From NCBI RefSeq assembly GCF_035317345.1, contig NZ_JAYKTU010000011.1: a DNA stretch of 64,000 nt; one strand, written 5' to 3'. The notes beneath the pieces were generated by a model. It saw only the letters and a program-made list of their open reading frames with translations. It ran no database searches and was not told the origin of the DNA. The stretch comes from Cellvibrio fontiphilus. GTDB taxonomy: Bacteria > Pseudomonadota > Gammaproteobacteria > Pseudomonadales > Cellvibrionaceae. The position numbers and the translations under genes were made by a program. Positions 8,746 through 16,659 of the stretch are shown piece after piece; the first letter of the stretch is position 1, and every line of letters begins with the position of its first letter.

Positions 8746-11160
8746 ATGTTCAGTAAAAAATCCCTCTTTGGCATTATTTTTTGGCTGTTACTGGCCGGCA
8801 TTAGCGTTACCCTGGTGACACTTGCCGGTCTTTATCTCTACTTGAGCCCCAAATTACCTTCAGTAGAGACTTTGCGTGAAATCAAATTACAGACGCCATT
8901 ACGCGTTTATTCAAGCGACGGCAAGCTTATTGGCGAATTTGGTGAACAGCGCCGCACCCCGCTTACTTACGATCAGATCCCTCCCCTATACATAAAAGCG
9001 CTCCTCTCCGCCGAAGATGCAGAGTTCTTTGATCATCATGGAGTTTCTATAAAAGGCATGTTGCGCGCCGCTTCACAAATTCTGAAATCCGGCGCCATCC
9101 AATCAGGAGGAAGCACAATCACTCAACAGTTGGCGCGTGATTTCTTTCTCACTCGCAAACAGGTCTTCTCACGCAAGTTTAACGAAATCCTCTTATCCAT
9201 TGAAATTGAAAGAAAATTTACCAAAGAGGAAATCCTTGAACTATTTAACAATAAGATGTTTTTTGGTAATCGCGCTTATGGTCTCCAGTCCGCCGCGCAA
9301 ATCTATTACGGGAAAGATATTAAAGAGCTGAGCGTTGCCCAATACGCAATGATCGTGGGTGTACTGAAGGCGCCTTCCGCCTACAATCCTTTAGCCAATC
9401 TAAAACGAGCAATGATTCGCCGCGATTGGATCATCGGCCGTATGTATGAGCTGGGCCACATAGATCAGCAGACATACGAAGCAGCCATCAATGAACCCAA
9501 TACCGCCAGTTATCACGGCACCACGTTGGATGTTCAAGCGCCTTATATTGCGGAGATGGCTAGGCAGGAAGTGCTGGATCGCTTCGGCGACAAAGCCTAC
9601 ACAGAGGGTTACAAAGTCTATACCAGTGTTGACAGCGCAATGCAGGCCACAGCTCAAGCCGCCGTACTAAAAGGGCTGTTAGGATACGACCAGCGCCATG
9701 GCTACCGGGGGCCGGAACGCCGCCTTAAACCATCAACACAGCCTGACCTGTCAGATTGGCAAGATGAACTGCAGACCATTCCAAGCTTAGGAGGGCTGGA
9801 TCCTGCTGCCGTCTTGCAAGCTACTGAAAAAACCATCAAGGTACTACTGGGCAATGGAGAACAAATTGATCTGGATTGGAATCAGGGATTATCGAATGTG
9901 CGGCCATACATCACCGAAGATAGTCGAGGCCCTGCCTATACCAAAGCAACTGACTTTCTTAAAGCTGGTGATGTAATACGTATAACCAAAAATGATGATG
10001 CCCAATGGCAATTTAGTCAGGTTCCCGCTATTCAGGCAGCATTGGTATCGCTTGACCCACTGGATGGCGCCATACGCTCTTTGGTTGGCGGCTTTGATTT
10101 CAACCAAAGCCACTACAACCGTGCAACCCAGGGTTTTCGCCAGCCAGGATCCAGCTTCAAGCCTCTTCTTTATACTGCCGCATTAGAAAATGGCTTTACT
10201 CCGGCATCTATTATCAATGACGCACCTATTGTTATAGAAAATACCAGCACTGGAGTCGCTTGGCGCCCGGAAAACGACGACGGCAAATTTGTAGGACCAA
10301 TGCGTTTGCGCCAAGCGCTCTACCGCTCACGTAATCTGGTATCAATTCGCCTGTTGCGCAGTATTGGCATGCAAACCGCGCTGGATAGCCTTGCGCGTTT
10401 TGGTTTTAATCCCAAGGAATTTCCGCGTGACCTCACTCTTGCTCTGGGGACTCATGCGCTCACTCCGCTACAGATGGCAACAGCTTACGCCAGCTTTGCA
10501 AATGGTGGATTCAAAGTTGACCCTTATCTGGTTACCCGTATAGAAGATGACAAAGGCAGGGTCGTTTACGAAGCGCGCCCTAAACGAGTATGTAAAGAGT
10601 GTGAAAATCGATCCATCGCTTACGCTGAAGACGGATCTGAGCTACCTGCAGTTCCCAGTTTGGATACGAGCGAGCGAGCGCCAAGAATTATTGATGCACG
10701 CATAGCCTACTTAATGGATTCAATTCTTCGCGATGTAGTTGATAAAGGCACCGCGCGTCTGGCGAAACAACTGGGGCGCCGCGATTTGGCGGGAAAAACC
10801 GGCACAACCAATGGCCCACGCGACACATGGTTCTCTGGTTACAATCCAAATATCGCAACAACAGTATGGGTTGGATTTGACCAAAATACCTTACTGGGGA
10901 AACGTGAGTTTGGTAGCTCGGCGGCACTGCCAATCTGGATTGACTTTATGCGTATCGCCCTGGAAGGAGTACCGGATAACCTGCCTCGCCAACCCGAAGG
11001 CATAGTCACTGTGCGAATCAATCCGGACACAGGCAAGCCCGCCATGCCTGGGGACCCGGATGCGATTTTTGAAGTATTTTTAGGTGAAGACACCACTCGC
11101 ACATCAGCAGCCGGAAACGAAGTGAGCGAACAGGTTACGCTGCCTGAAGAATTATTCTAA
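8746..11160 (+). CDS. mrcA: Class A penicillin-binding protein 1A
   Basis: Bifunctional peptidoglycan synthase anchored in the inner membrane. From the start used here (MFSKKSLFG, 804 residues) there is one N-terminal transmembrane helix, then a GT51 glycosyltransferase domain with catalytic Glu90 in EDAEFFDHHG and the GGSTITQQLARD motif. An OB-like linker domain follows, then the transpeptidase with catalytic Ser469 in SSFK, SRN in YRSRN, and KTGT at Lys684. All catalytic motifs are intact. It is divergent from pilM, the arrangement seen in Pseudomonas (ponA beside pilMNOPQ). It converges with the downstream nuclease gene, the two stop ends overlapping by nine bases. Symbol ponA is also used. 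Confidence 0.96.
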   Translation: MFSKKSLFGIIFWLLLAGISVTLVTLAGLYLYLSPKLPSVETLREIKLQTPLRVYSSDGKLIGEFGEQRRTPLTYDQIPPLYIKALLSAEDAEFFDHHGVSIKGMLRAASQILKSGAIQSGGSTITQQLARDFFLTRKQVFSRKFNEILLSIEIERKFTKEEILELFNNKMFFGNRAYGLQSAAQIYYGKDIKELSVAQYAMIVGVLKAPSAYNPLANLKRAMIRRDWIIGRMYELGHIDQQTYEAAINEPNTASYHGTTLDVQAPYIAEMARQEVLDRFGDKAYTEGYKVYTSVDSAMQATAQAAVLKGLLGYDQRHGYRGPERRLKPSTQPDLSDWQDELQTIPSLGGLDPAAVLQATEKTIKVLLGNGEQIDLDWNQGLSNVRPYITEDSRGPAYTKATDFLKAGDVIRITKNDDAQWQFSQVPAIQAALVSLDPLDGAIRSLVGGFDFNQSHYNRATQGFRQPGSSFKPLLYTAALENGFTPASIINDAPIVIENTSTGVAWRPENDDGKFVGPMRLRQALYRSRNLVSIRLLRSIGMQTALDSLARFGFNPKEFPRDLTLALGTHALTPLQMATAYASFANGGFKVDPYLVTRIEDDKGRVVYEARPKRVCKECENRSIAYAEDGSELPAVPSLDTSERAPRIIDARIAYLMDSILRDVVDKGTARLAKQLGRRDLAGKTGTTNGPRDTWFSGYNPNIATTVWVGFDQNTLLGKREFGSSAALPIWIDFMRIALEGVPDNLPRQPEGIVTVRINPDTGKPAMPGDPDAIFEVFLGEDTTRTSAAGNEVSEQVTLPEELF

Positions 11161-11973
11161 AACCCTATTCTCGCCCTTGGTATCAACCGAAGCGCTCACC
11201 AGCAAAGCAGAAGGTGAGCGCAATTGCATTACCAACGGCTTGAAATTACGCGTTTTACCAGAACGAGCCATATTGCGCGCCCTAACCCAGCCTCGCAGCT
11301 TGACGTGCTTACCCTTTAGCTCAAGCCATTGCTGCTCGTTGTAACCAAACCCCACCCAATCACGCTTTGCTATTTGCGCCACCAGATTGCCATCCAGCTC
11401 CAGCCAAACAGATGAATTGATATCCACTCGCGCAACCCGCCCTCGTAAATAACGAAAACCCTCATCGCCAGGCTTTAGCGATTCAGCAGGAAAGGCATTC
11501 CAATAGCTATTGCGCCACACCCCTAAACGCTGCGCTTGGGCTCTGCGCTCAAAGTCGAGCAAACATGCCTCTTGAGCCACATTCGGGGGAACTGATACTT
11601 GTAGCGCCATCCCTTGTTTTAATAACTCAACCGCCATACTACGACCACTACTGTCGTAAACATGAGCGAGCAATCGGCCGTAACGATCTGACTTTTCACG
11701 CTCAAACCCGAGCCGTATCCGTCCACCTGCCCGCCGGACAAATGCTTGCGCCTCCGCACGGGATTCGCGGCCAAGAGGCTGTGCAGCGCTTTTACCATGG
11801 GCAATTTCGGGCGCATTGATACCCAACACCCGAACCGAACGGCCATCTGCCAGTCTGATGGTGTCGCCATCAGAAACCTTTGCAACCTCATAAAATGCGC
11901 CGGATGGATAACCGCAATCCGCAGCAGAGGAAAAAGAGAAAAAAGCACATAAAAAAACGCCGGGAATTTTCAT
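11152..11973 (-). CDS. Secreted thermonuclease-like (SNase) protein
   Basis: Staphylococcal-nuclease-fold protein (273 residues from this start). The SNase core has VSDGDTIRLADG, VLGINAPEIAHG with a ligand aspartate/glutamate pattern, and EKSDRYGRLLAHVY; GMALQVSV is the usual YA-like segment. A C-terminal extension beyond the core (LRGRVARVDINSSVWLELDG onward) resembles an OB-like add-on. The only plausible ATG gives a signal peptide (MKIPGVFLCAFFSFSSAA), so export is likely. There is no usable Shine-Dalgarno sequence, and this ATG lies in the terminator hairpin of the upstream rpmE gene, so expression probably depends on readthrough. Its substrate is not known; family members degrade DNA or RNA. 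Confidence 0.8.
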   Translation of the reverse strand: MKIPGVFLCAFFSFSSAADCGYPSGAFYEVAKVSDGDTIRLADGRSVRVLGINAPEIAHGKSAAQPLGRESRAEAQAFVRRAGGRIRLGFEREKSDRYGRLLAHVYDSSGRSMAVELLKQGMALQVSVPPNVAQEACLLDFERRAQAQRLGVWRNSYWNAFPAESLKPGDEGFRYLRGRVARVDINSSVWLELDGNLVAQIAKRDWVGFGYNEQQWLELKGKHVKLRGWVRARNMARSGKTRNFKPLVMQLRSPSALLVSASVDTKGENRVLE

Positions 11974-11983
11974 TCCCGGCGTT
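11956..11983 (-). terminator. rpmE intrinsic terminator overlapping the next gene's start
   Basis: Perfect 12-bp arms (11972-11983 and 11956-11967) enclose a GAAA tetraloop, extendable with A:T pairs to 14 bp, and run into seven T on the minus strand. It lies 42 nt after the rpmE stop. The ATG of the nuclease gene (11971-11973) straddles the stem-loop boundary and its signal peptide is encoded by the hairpin's descending arm and T-run. Confidence 0.85.
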
Positions 11984-12025
11984 TTCAGCACTCTGGCAGT
12001 AAGGCTGACTAACAAGTCATCTACC

Positions 12026-12247
12026 TTATTTCTTGGCGCCACCGATACGGCTGCCGAAACGCTTGGTAAAGCGATCGATACGGCCACCAGTATCAACAAT
12101 TTTTTGCTTGCCAGTGTAGAAAGGGTGGCAGCTGCCGCATACGTCTACGTGCAACGCCTTACCTAAGGTTGAACGGGTGGTGAAGCTGTTGCCGCAGCTG
12201 CAAGTTACTGCAACTTCAACGTAATTTGGATGAATATCTGCTTTCAT
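12026..12247 (-). CDS. rpmE: 50S ribosomal protein L31 (zinc-binding form)
   Basis: Component of the large ribosomal subunit that bridges to the small one. The 73-residue protein starting MKADIHPNY has the four zinc-ligand cysteines C16, C18, C37 and C40 (CSC and CGSC), marking it as the zinc-containing C+ type used under zinc sufficiency. The start has AAAGG upstream; an open frame extending 27 codons further upstream is not part of the family. It is followed by a strong terminator, and a promoter with extended -10 lies about 90 nt upstream. Confidence 0.96.
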   Translation of the reverse strand: MKADIHPNYVEVAVTCSCGNSFTTRSTLGKALHVDVCGSCHPFYTGKQKIVDTGGRIDRFTKRFGSRIGGAKK

Positions 12248-12307
12248 GATGAATGCCTTTGTGAGCTGTGCCGCCACCCGATCTCTTGCCGGGCACCGCA
12301 CATGGTT

Positions 12308-12381
12308 AAAAAAAACGGCTGTTTTCAAGGAGGCGCGATATTACCAGAAACCCGATTGGGCGCAACCCAAAACAGCCGTTT
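12308..12381 (-). terminator. Long-loop terminator-like hairpin after the HiPIP gene
   Basis: A perfect 13-bp inverted repeat (12369-12381 and 12313-12325) encloses 43 nt and is followed on the minus strand by a run of T reaching 12308. It starts 36 nt after the HiPIP stop. The loop contains a second small stem (ttggg/cccaa, 12355-12370) and the putative rpmE promoter, so termination of one gene and initiation of the next would share the same 74 nt. A ribosomal-protein leader role is possible but not shown. Confidence 0.55.
12338..12365 (-). promoter_or_regulatory. Putative extended -10 promoter of rpmE
   Basis: On the minus strand TTGCGC and TAATAT are separated by 16 nt, and the -10 is preceded by TG one base upstream (TGGTAATAT), an extended -10. 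Initiation near 12331 would give an untranslated leader of about 85 nt before rpmE. Confidence 0.45.
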
Positions 12382-12416
12382 AGCGCGAAAAACATCCAGC
12401 AATGATCAAACCCGTC

Positions 12417-12701
12417 TTACTGCGGGCGAGGCGACCAGACCTTGCACCAGCCAGCCGCTTTCACTTCCTTACCGGGGAAAATGTTGCAACCGACCCACTC
12501 ACCCGCCAAATCGCCCTTGGCCTGAGCACAATTCGCACAATTAGATCCAGCTTGCGGGCTTTGCTCCACATAACCCAATGCGCTTGCTTGCGGCTCTGTT
12601 GGGCTTACTTTGGGGGTCTCTGCTACAGCCAGATTAGTAACCGGAATAAGCGCCAAACCGGCACCGATACCAGACAGTTTAATAAAGTCTCTACGCTTCA
12701 T
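12417..12701 (-). CDS. High-potential iron-sulfur protein (HiPIP)
   Basis: Small periplasmic electron carrier with one [4Fe-4S] cluster. The 94-residue precursor begins with a twin-arginine signal (MKRRDFIKLSGIGAG), as expected for a protein exported with its cofactor. The mature part contains the four-cysteine pattern NCANC, GCNIFPGK and GWCKVW. AGAGG precedes the start. Family members donate electrons to photosynthetic or respiratory partners; the partner here is unknown. It is a single gene with its own terminator-like hairpin. Confidence 0.9.
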   Translation of the reverse strand: MKRRDFIKLSGIGAGLALIPVTNLAVAETPKVSPTEPQASALGYVEQSPQAGSNCANCAQAKGDLAGEWVGCNIFPGKEVKAAGWCKVWSPRPQ

Positions 12702-13013
12702 GGGTTTTACCTCTTGGGTTTAATAATTGACCTAACACGGCGATTTCAACTGCTATTTGGCCATTTTTCATGGCCTTATTGTGGCGATGCACCGGGCATC
12801 ATTTAACAACTATTCCATTAGAAAGGTATTGATATGAATCTACCCCAAACAGCTCTATGGGAAGCTCACAACAAAAAGGACACACAGTGACTCAAATAAA
12901 TTATTCAATCCAAATACGTTATACCGATAAAAATAGGCCAGTAGCTCGCGGCCATAACACCTGTATTCAATATAGGCTATTCTTGACGACTGTTTGATTC
13001 ATCAGCCACCGCA
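12702..13013. other. Divergent intergenic region between HiPIP and priA
   Basis: About 310 nt, AT-rich relative to its flanks, must hold promoters for both directions. A weak candidate for the HiPIP gene on the minus strand is TTGAAA-N17-TTATTA near 12721-12749. No convincing consensus was found for priA, and no other gene or repeat is seen. Confidence 0.3.
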
Positions 13014-15239
13014 ATGACAGCCACTCAAATCCCCCTGCTCGAAATCGCGCTGCCCGTCCCACTTAGACGACACTTCGACTATTTGCCGCCTGCCGACCTG
13101 TCGCCAGATCAATTGACACAACTACGGCCGGGAGTTTTAGTGCGCGTCCCATTTGGGCGACAGCAACTTGTAGGTGTACTGATATCTATAAAAAGTTTCA
13201 GCGAACAACCTGAACACAAACTGCGCGCTGCAATCGAGGTGATTGACTCCCAAACCGTAATAGACGCCGAGTTACTGGACTTATGCTGTTGGGCTGCAAA
13301 CTATTATCAATGCGCACCGGGCGAAGCCTTGCACACCGCACTACCAGCCTTGCTGCGTCAGGGGGAGCAAGCTCGCCTGCGCGGTGAACCCGTTTTGCGC
13401 CTGACCATCGAAGGTAAGGGGCTACCCTCGGGCGCGCTTAAGCGCTCTCCCAAACAGGCCGCGTTACTGGCCGTATTGCAACAGCGAGAGCAACTTGCGC
13501 TGCGCGAATTAAGCGAGTTCAACATCCCCAGTACCATCGCCAAAGCCCTCATCGACAAAGGCTTGGTACAGAAAACAGAGGTTGCTCCCGATAGCAGAGT
13601 GCAACCGGCGCCCCTGTTGCGCGAACCACCGCTGCCATTGAACGATGAACAACGAGCCGCCTTTGAGCAGATCCAATATCACAGCTTTAACACCTACCTG
13701 CTGGATGGAGCCACCGGCAGTGGAAAAACAGAAATATACCTGCAAGCCATCGCAGAAACGCTCAAGAATGGTAAACAAGCGTTAGTGCTGGTTCCGGAAA
13801 TTGGTCTTACACCACAAACCCTGCAACGCTTCCAACGCCGGTTTAATTTACCTATTGTGGCACTGCACTCGGGCTTGAATGATCGTGAACGATTGGATGC
13901 CTGGCTACAGGCGCGAGCGGGCATTGCACGAATAATCATTGGAACTCGCTCGGCATTGTTTACGCCCCTCAAGGAGCCGGGCATCATCATTATTGACGAG
14001 GAGCACGATGGCTCTTTCAAACAACAGGACGGTTTTCGCTACTCCGCCCGCGATCTGGCAGCAATGCGGGCGCATCGCCTGGGCATTCCTTTAATTCTCG
14101 GTTCGGCAACCCCTTCACTGGAAACCCTATATAACGCCAAACTGGAGCGTTACCGGTATTTACGCCTGCAGGCGCGCGCCGGCAATGCCAAACCGCCGGC
14201 AATAGAACTCCTGGATATTCGCGGTGAAACACTTCATGAGGGGTTTGCCAAGGCCAGTGTCGATGCGATTAGCGACACACTGAAACAGGGCAACCAAGCG
14301 CTGGTTTTCCTCAACCGGCGCGGCTACGCTCCGGCACTGGAGTGCCATGACTGCGGATGGCTGGCGACTTGTAATCACTGCGATGCCCGTATGACGGTTC
14401 ACAATACCCCGCGCCATCTGCACTGCCATCACTGCGATCACCAGCGTGCTCTGCCCAAGCGCTGCCCAAGCTGCAATAGCGGCAAGTTACAACCGCTTGG
14501 CCAGGGCACAGAGCGCAGCGAGCTGGTGCTGCAGGAGTTATTTCCGGCGACCAAAGTGATTCGGGTAGATAGGGACTCCACCCGCAATAAAAACAGTATG
14601 CAAACCCTGCTCGCCAATGTGCACTCAGGCGAGCCCTGTATTTTGGTGGGCACCCAAATGCTGGCCAAAGGGCATCATTTTGCAGATGTGACTCTGGTAG
14701 TGATTATCGATGCCGATGCCGGTCTGTTTAGCACTGATTTCCGCGGGCCGGAGCGCATGGGACAGCTGCTACTTCAAGTCGCCGGTCGCGCCGGTCGCGC
14801 CGAAAAACCCGGCCGCGTCCTGCTGCAGACCCATCACATAGATCACCCGCTCGTGCAAACACTGATGCATAAAGGCTATCACGCCCTCGCGGAACTGATT
14901 CTGCATGAGCGCCAACTCACCCAGCTACCGCCATTTCGCCATCTGGCGCTGCTGCGGGCAGAGAGCAAACAGGCACAACAAGCGGTGCATTTTTTACAGC
15001 AGGCACGCCAGTTAGCCGAGACGATACAAGCACCCAGCCCAGCGCTGAGCTACCTGGGCCCACTGCCAGCTATGATGGAAAAGCGCGGCGACAGATTCCG
15101 CTATCAACTGCAATTCAACGCCGCCCAACGCAAACCCCTGCAAGCCTTATTGTCACAACTGGCGCTCCAACTGGAAGCCCACCCACTCGCCAACAAAGTG
15201 CGCTGGTCAATCGATGTAGATCCGCAAGATATGGCATAA
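13014..15239 (+). CDS. priA: Primosomal replication-restart helicase PriA
   Basis: 3'-5' superfamily 2 DNA helicase that recognises stalled or repaired forks and reloads DnaB. In 741 residues there is an N-terminal 3'-DNA-binding domain (IPLLEIALPVPLRRHFDY), Walker A GATGSGKTEIY near residue 238, the DEEH box, and a zinc-binding insertion with paired cysteines (CHDCGWLATCNHC, CHHCDHQ and CPSCNSG). Helicase motif V/VI features GTQMLAKGHHF and QVAGRAGRA follow. Length and motifs match the family. No strong ribosome binding site precedes the ATG. The gene is followed about 100 nt later by an FtsN-like gene and then hslVU. Confidence 0.96.
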   Translation: MTATQIPLLEIALPVPLRRHFDYLPPADLSPDQLTQLRPGVLVRVPFGRQQLVGVLISIKSFSEQPEHKLRAAIEVIDSQTVIDAELLDLCCWAANYYQCAPGEALHTALPALLRQGEQARLRGEPVLRLTIEGKGLPSGALKRSPKQAALLAVLQQREQLALRELSEFNIPSTIAKALIDKGLVQKTEVAPDSRVQPAPLLREPPLPLNDEQRAAFEQIQYHSFNTYLLDGATGSGKTEIYLQAIAETLKNGKQALVLVPEIGLTPQTLQRFQRRFNLPIVALHSGLNDRERLDAWLQARAGIARIIIGTRSALFTPLKEPGIIIIDEEHDGSFKQQDGFRYSARDLAAMRAHRLGIPLILGSATPSLETLYNAKLERYRYLRLQARAGNAKPPAIELLDIRGETLHEGFAKASVDAISDTLKQGNQALVFLNRRGYAPALECHDCGWLATCNHCDARMTVHNTPRHLHCHHCDHQRALPKRCPSCNSGKLQPLGQGTERSELVLQELFPATKVIRVDRDSTRNKNSMQTLLANVHSGEPCILVGTQMLAKGHHFADVTLVVIIDADAGLFSTDFRGPERMGQLLLQVAGRAGRAEKPGRVLLQTHHIDHPLVQTLMHKGYHALAELILHERQLTQLPPFRHLALLRAESKQAQQAVHFLQQARQLAETIQAPSPALSYLGPLPAMMEKRGDRFRYQLQFNAAQRKPLQALLSQLALQLEAHPLANKVRWSIDVDPQDMA

Positions 15240-15341
15240 AGACCGCGTAGTGACTGGGGAAGGCAAGCCGTTTACAATCGCGCCCCTGGATTTACCCTTC
15301 TGTGTCACCTGTTGTGTCACCCCTACAGATACCTATATTTC

Positions 15342-15902
15342 ATGAGTAGAGATTTCGCCAAGAAGAGCCGCTCGCCGGCAGGCCGCAGTGCCTCCAGCCG
15401 CTCCGCCAATAATGGCCAAACCCCCGGATGGCTATTCTTTGTGGCGGGTTTGGTGCTGGGCGCCTTTGCGGCGAGTTTGTATTTTATTAAGAACCCCACT
15501 ACAGCTCCTGCGCCACAAGAGCAACCCAAACCCAAGGTGGAGGAAAACAAAACGCCAAAACCGCGTTTTGATTTTTATAAATTACTGCAGGAAAGCGAGA
15601 CCATAGTGCCGGCCAGCGAGACCATAAATGATGAAAGGCCGGCCGCAGACCAACAAAAAATCGAGTATCTCCTGCAGGTAGGCTCTTTCCCCAAAGCAGA
15701 AGATGCCGACAAGTTGCGCGCCCAGTTAATTATGATCAATCTGGATGCGCGCATCGAAACCGTGGAAATCCGCAAGGGTGAAGTCTGGCACCGTGTTGTG
15801 GTTGGGCCATTTAATACGCAAGCCGAATTAACCAGCGCACGCAGTCAATTGGTTAATAACCAATACAATGCACTCGTATTAAAACGCGCTAAAACCAAAT
15901 AA
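15342..15902 (+). CDS. FtsN-like SPOR-domain membrane protein
   Basis: Bitopic division-associated protein of 186 residues from the start used here (MSRDFAKK). A basic cytoplasmic N terminus is followed by one transmembrane helix (GWLFFVAGLVLGAFAASLYF, about 30-50), a Pro/Lys-rich linker, and a C-terminal SPOR domain (YLLQVGSFPKAEDADKLRAQ onward). Its place directly upstream of hslVU is where E. coli has ftsN and Pseudomonas has an equivalent SPOR gene, so FtsN-like function is likely though SPOR proteins are hard to assign by sequence. A strong hairpin follows the gene. Confidence 0.82.
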   Translation: MSRDFAKKSRSPAGRSASSRSANNGQTPGWLFFVAGLVLGAFAASLYFIKNPTTAPAPQEQPKPKVEENKTPKPRFDFYKLLQESETIVPASETINDERPAADQQKIEYLLQVGSFPKAEDADKLRAQLIMINLDARIETVEIRKGEVWHRVVVGPFNTQAELTSARSQLVNNQYNALVLKRAKTK

Positions 15903-15922
15903 TCCCCGCTCATTCACATCGC

Positions 15923-15962
15923 GCACCCGCGCCTTGAAAAAGGCGCGGGTGCCCCCATTTTC
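15923..15962 (+). terminator. Terminator-like hairpin between the SPOR gene and hslV
   Basis: Perfect 13-bp GC-rich arms (15923-15935, 15940-15952) enclose a GAAA tetraloop and are followed by CCCCCATTTTC. The U-tract is short and offset, so termination may be partial. Confidence 0.6.
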
Positions 15963-16031
15963 CCGACTTAACGCGACAATACCCCGGCGGGTATACACAG
16001 CCTTTTCCGAATCAACTCAATAGGAATTCCC

Positions 16032-16556
16032 GTGACAACAATCCTCTCTGTGCGCCGCGATGGGCAAGTGGTTATCGGCGGCGATGGCCAGGTTTCACTC
16101 GGCAATACCGTCATGAAAGGCAATGCGCGCAAAGTGCGCCGCCTATACAAAAACCAGGTATTGGCCGGCTTCGCAGGTGGTACTGCTGACGCCTTTACCC
16201 TATTTGAACGCTTTGAAGCGAAACTGGAAGCCCATAACGGCCAGCTCACCCGCGCTGCCGTGGAACTTGCCAAAGACTGGCGCACTGACCGCAGCCTGCG
16301 CCGCCTTGAGGCGTTGCTGGCGGTCGCCGATAAAGATGCCTCACTTATCATCACCGGCAATGGCGATGTCATCCAACCGGAAGATGATTTGATCGCTATA
16401 GGTTCGGGTGGCAATTATGCGCAGGCAGCCGCACGTGCACTGCTTGAAAATACTGACCTGGATGCACGTAGCATCGTCGAAAAAGGGTTAAAAATCGCTG
16501 GCGATATTTGCGTGTTCACCAACCAGAATCACACCATCGAAGTACTCGACTATTAA
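16032..16556 (+). CDS. hslV: ATP-dependent protease proteolytic subunit HslV
   Basis: Threonine protease of the HslUV (ClpQY) complex, a dodecamer of 174-residue subunits. After removal of the initiator the N-terminal Thr2 (TTILSVRRDG) is the nucleophile. The conserved GDGQVSLGNTVMKGNARKVR and FAGGTADAFTLFERFE stretches are present. The start codon is GTG, supported by AGGAA upstream, and it places the threonine at position 2. hslU follows after 103 nt that contain two REP-like elements in opposite orientation. Confidence 0.96.
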   Translation: MTTILSVRRDGQVVIGGDGQVSLGNTVMKGNARKVRRLYKNQVLAGFAGGTADAFTLFERFEAKLEAHNGQLTRAAVELAKDWRTDRSLRRLEALLAVADKDASLIITGNGDVIQPEDDLIAIGSGGNYAQAAARALLENTDLDARSIVEKGLKIAGDICVFTNQNHTIEVLDY

Positions 16557-16561
16557 CAGCA

Positions 16562-16595
16562 GTAGCCCCGTATGAAGCCTAGCGAAATACGGGGA
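16562..16595 (+). repeat. REP-like element, copy A
   Basis: A 34-nt palindromic unit (outer stem ccccgtat/atacgggg) in the hslV-hslU gap. Reverse-complemented it aligns with copies B and C (cccg-att-cgct-cat-cggg-ctac core). It is in opposite orientation to copy B, 20 nt away. Palindromes with this core are widespread in gammaproteobacterial genomes. Confidence 0.65.
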
Positions 16596-16615
16596 CTTTG
16601 ATTTGATCAACAACA

Positions 16616-16646
16616 CCCGCATTGCGCTGCACTCCATGCGGGCTAC
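16616..16646 (-). repeat. REP-like element, copy B
   Basis: A 31-nt unit beginning cccgcattgcgctgc and ending gcgggctac. It differs at only a few positions from copy C at 55292-55322 and is inverted relative to copy A, giving a two-unit BIME-like arrangement immediately upstream of the hslU ribosome binding site. Confidence 0.7.
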
Positions 16647-16659
16647 TTAAGAGATTCTT

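Noticed and set aside
11974..12099. Upstream extension of the nuclease gene to 12099
   Set aside because: It begins with TTG inside rpmE and adds 42 residues unlike any signal peptide joined to the SNase domain; the ATG at 11973 gives a normal signal peptide.
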